Of a DNA stretch of 64,000 bases, positions 61,225-64,000 are shown piece by piece. The notes beneath the pieces were generated by a model. That model did not search any database. It had not been told where the DNA came from and saw nothing but the letters and a program-made list of their open reading frames with translations. The stretch is from positions 186,001 to 250,000 of the forward strand of contig NZ_NKTX01000001.1 of the NCBI RefSeq assembly GCF_003207815.1, written 5' to 3'. A program made the translations under genes and the position numbers. This DNA is from Komagataeibacter oboediens. GTDB taxonomy: Bacteria > Pseudomonadota > Alphaproteobacteria > Acetobacterales > Acetobacteraceae. The number at the start of each line of letters is the position of its first letter. Position 1 is the first letter of the stretch.

Positions 61225-62981
61225 TGGATATCAAGCGTTTTATGGTGGCAACAGCACTGTCTGCCGTGGTGCTGGTTGGTTTTGAGTATTTCCTGCCACA
61301 GCAGAACCATAAAACGGTCGAGCAGCAGGCCCCCACGCCCGCACCGGCCCCCGCCTCAGCGGCGGGGGATGGCACGGCGGCAGCCCCGGTGGATACGGGG
61401 CAGCCCGACCCGCGCGTCACGATCGATGCCGACCGCGTGCATGGTTCGCTTGACCTGCGTGGTGCGCGCCTCGATGACCTTGTGCTCAAGAACTATCATG
61501 AGACCGTAAAGGACGGCAGCCCGCTGGTGCGCGTGCTGGAACCGCGCGGGCAGGCGGAACCCAACCTGGTCGAGGTGGGCTGGACCAATGTCAGTGGCGG
61601 CCATGTCAGCGTGCCGGATGCCAACACCGTCTGGACTGCCGACCACGATACCCTGACCCGGACGCAGCCCGTTACCCTGTCGTGGGATAATGGACAGGGG
61701 CAGGTATTCCAGATCAGCATCGCGATTGACCAGAACTACATGTTCTCGGTCACGCAGAAGGTGATCAACCATGGGGGGGAAGCGGTCTCGCTGTATCCGT
61801 TCTCCCGTGTGGAGCGGGCCTATACCCCGGTCGAGACCGGCGGCTACCTTGTGCATGAAGGGCCGATTTCCGTCATTGACCACAAACTGGATGAAAGTTC
61901 GTACAAATCCCTGCGCAAGGGCGCAGTGCCGCCGGGCAATATTGCTTGGACCAAGGCAGGTCAGGGCGGCTGGGCCGGTATTACTGACAAATACTGGCTG
62001 TCTGCCGTCATTCCGCAGCAGGATAGCGATGTAGCGGGCACCTATGCCTACCAGCCTACGGGCGGGGACAGGGGCATTTATGATGTCGGCTTTACCGCGC
62101 GCGCGCCGCTGGTTGTTGCGGCCGGGGGCGATGCGACAACCGCCAGCCACGTCTTTGCCGGGGCGAAGGAAGTGCCACTGCTGGAAAAATATGAATCCAG
62201 CCTGCATATCCCCGATTTCTGGAAAGCCGTCGATTTCGGCTGGTTTGCCTTCCTGACCCGTCCGATCTTTACGGTGCTGGACTGGCTGAACACCATGCTG
62301 GGCAATTTTGGTCTGGCCCTGATGGCGTTCACCCTGCTGGTCAAGGCGCTGTTCTTCCCGCTGGCGACCAAGCAGTTCCATTCCATGGGCAAGATGCGAC
62401 AGCTCCAGCCCAAGATCAAAGCCCTGCGTGAGCGTTACAAAGACGACCAGATGGCGCTGAACCAGCAGATGATCGCGCTGTACAAGCAGGAAGGCGTGAA
62501 TCCGGCCAGCGGCTGCCTGCCCATGCTGCTGCAGATCCCGGTGTTCTGGTGCCTGTACAAGGATCTGTATGTCACCATCGAGATGCGGCACGCGCCTTTC
62601 TTCGGCTGGATCCATGACCTGTCGTCCTTTGACCCGACAAACCTGTTCACCCTGTTCGGGCTGATCCCATGGAATCCGTCGGTCATCTCCCCCATGCTCC
62701 AGCTTGGCCTGTGGCCGATCGCATTCGGACTGACCATGTTTGCCCAGATGCGGCTGAACCCGGCGCCGGCGGCTGATCCCGCGCAGCAGAAGATGTTCCA
62801 GTTCATGCCGATCATCTTCACGTTCTTCATGGCGCGCCAGCCATCGGGACTGGTGATCTACTATTGCTGGAACAACCTGCTGACCATGGCGCAGCAGACG
62901 CTGATCCAGCGCCGGATGAACAGGGGCACGCCCGCCGCCAAGGCACCCGCGAAGCCGAAGCTTCCGGCCGGGAAGAAATAA
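61224..62981 (+). CDS. yidC: Membrane protein insertase YidC
   Basis: The 585-aa insertase has an N-terminal membrane segment (VATALSAVVLVGFEYFL), a large periplasmic beta-sandwich (about residues 60-330), and the conserved C-terminal helices: MLGNFGLALMAFTLLVKALFFP, KQEGVNPASGCLPMLLQIPVFWCLY and FMPIIFTFFMARQPSGLVIYY. It works with SecYEG (YajC is in the window) or alone. Confidence 0.97.
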   Translation: MDIKRFMVATALSAVVLVGFEYFLPQQNHKTVEQQAPTPAPAPASAAGDGTAAAPVDTGQPDPRVTIDADRVHGSLDLRGARLDDLVLKNYHETVKDGSPLVRVLEPRGQAEPNLVEVGWTNVSGGHVSVPDANTVWTADHDTLTRTQPVTLSWDNGQGQVFQISIAIDQNYMFSVTQKVINHGGEAVSLYPFSRVERAYTPVETGGYLVHEGPISVIDHKLDESSYKSLRKGAVPPGNIAWTKAGQGGWAGITDKYWLSAVIPQQDSDVAGTYAYQPTGGDRGIYDVGFTARAPLVVAAGGDATTASHVFAGAKEVPLLEKYESSLHIPDFWKAVDFGWFAFLTRPIFTVLDWLNTMLGNFGLALMAFTLLVKALFFPLATKQFHSMGKMRQLQPKIKALRERYKDDQMALNQQMIALYKQEGVNPASGCLPMLLQIPVFWCLYKDLYVTIEMRHAPFFGWIHDLSSFDPTNLFTLFGLIPWNPSVISPMLQLGLWPIAFGLTMFAQMRLNPAPAADPAQQKMFQFMPIIFTFFMARQPSGLVIYYCWNNLLTMAQQTLIQRRMNRGTPAAKAPAKPKLPAGKK

Positions 62982-62993
62982 CTTACGGGGACC

Positions 62994-63662
62994 ATGATGG
63001 TGGAATTTGCCTCCTCCGCGCCGACACCGGAAGAAATGGAACGCGACCGTGAAATCGGTCGCGTGCTGTTCGCTGGTGAATTCAATTTCGTGTTCGGCGC
63101 GCAGAAGCTTGGTCAGCTACCCGATCCCGTGCTGCCGGAAATCGCATTCGCCGGGCGGTCCAATGTCGGCAAGTCCAGCCTGATCAACGCCCTGACCGGG
63201 CGGCGGGCACTGGCGCGGGCATCGTCCGAGCCGGGACGGACCAAGCAGCTCAATTTCTTTGAACTGGCTGATCGGCTGACGCTGGTGGACATGCCCGGCT
63301 ATGGTTTTGCCAAGGCAGCCAAGGCGGTCAAGGAAGACTGGCAGGGCATGATGTTTTCCTACCTGCGCGGCAGGCCGACGCTGCGCCGCGTGGTGCTGCT
63401 GCTGGATAGCCGGGTAGAGGTCAAGGCGACCGACCAGGAAATCATGAAGATGCTGGACCGGGCTGCCGTGACCTTTCAGGTCGTACTGACCAAGTGCGAC
63501 GTGCCCAAGCCTGCCGTGCTGGAGGCCAAGCTGCGTGAAGTCACGGGCATCGTGGCCACGCATGCGGCGGCATATCCGCACGTACTGGCAACCAGCAGTG
63601 AAACCGGAATGGGGATCGAGGACCTGCGAGCGGAACTCGCACGGCTGGCCAATCCGGTATAA
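62994..63662 (+). CDS. engB: Ribosome biogenesis GTPase EngB (YihA/YsxC)
   Basis: The 222-aa GTPase assists 50S assembly. G1 AGRSNVGKSSLIN, G2 GRTKQLNFF, G3 DMPGYGFA and G4 TKCD are all present. It starts 12 bp after yidC. An N-terminal extension rich in Glu and Pro of about 25 residues precedes the usual beginning. Confidence 0.96.
   Translation: MMVEFASSAPTPEEMERDREIGRVLFAGEFNFVFGAQKLGQLPDPVLPEIAFAGRSNVGKSSLINALTGRRALARASSEPGRTKQLNFFELADRLTLVDMPGYGFAKAAKAVKEDWQGMMFSYLRGRPTLRRVVLLLDSRVEVKATDQEIMKMLDRAAVTFQVVLTKCDVPKPAVLEAKLREVTGIVATHAAAYPHVLATSSETGMGIEDLRAELARLANPV

Positions 63663-64000
<338 letters not shown>

Overview
The window is about 64 kb of GC-rich, densely packed chromosome from an alphaproteobacterium. 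The best fit is an acetic acid bacterium (Acetobacteraceae, close to Komagataeibacter/Gluconacetobacter). Support for this comes from a membrane malate:quinone oxidoreductase, a gluconolactonase-like protein, class II DAHP synthase, LpxI rather than LpxH, the rpoZ-rel-acpS-lepB-rnc-era order, and recurrent AT-rich palindromes between genes. Genus is inferred from gene content; no rRNA or tRNA gene was found to confirm it.

Layout. 0-12 kb: end of glutathione reductase, a small secreted protein, aroG (class II DAHP synthase) behind a promoter and a terminator-like leader, a nicotinate phosphoribosyltransferase, gltX, then a minus-strand block trmJ-cysS-prfC-rpsD. 10-17 kb: HdeD-like membrane protein, a Tat-type NADP-binding protein, a nuclease/phosphatase-fold protein, beta-carbonic anhydrase and alaS. 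17-22.5 kb: a GtrA-like protein and three tandem OmpA-type outer-membrane proteins. 22.7-32 kb: fused aroK-aroB, xerD, accA, a CinA-type domain protein, an SMP-30 protein, a Rieske oxygenase coupled to a GNAT-Nudix fusion, and a DUF815 ATPase. 32-41 kb: yajC, a sugar MFS transporter, sodB, a squalene/phytoene-synthase-like protein, a 3-hydroxyisobutyrate-dehydrogenase-like enzyme, a phosphotransacetylase-like enzyme, mqo, a NYN-domain protein and folK.

41-60 kb is a long plus-strand block: rpoZ-rel-acpS-lepB-rnc-era, then pyrH-frr-uppS-cdsA-dxr-rseP-bamA-skp-lpxD-fabZ-lpxA-lpxI and gloA. It links stringent response, ribosome recycling and maturation, isoprenoid and phospholipid precursors, outer-membrane protein assembly and early lipid A synthesis. 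60-64 kb is rpmH-rnpA-yidD-yidC-engB-argB (argB is cut by the window end) behind the best promoter in the window.

The window is mostly housekeeping. There is no prophage, insertion sequence, CRISPR array or obvious island. The unusual material is: three OmpA paralogues whose 3' halves look homogenised; a family of dispersed palindromes after stop codons; a possible attenuator/upstream ORF or small RNA before aroG; two enzyme fusions; and a 75-residue protein resembling an isolated histidine-kinase dimerisation helix pair.
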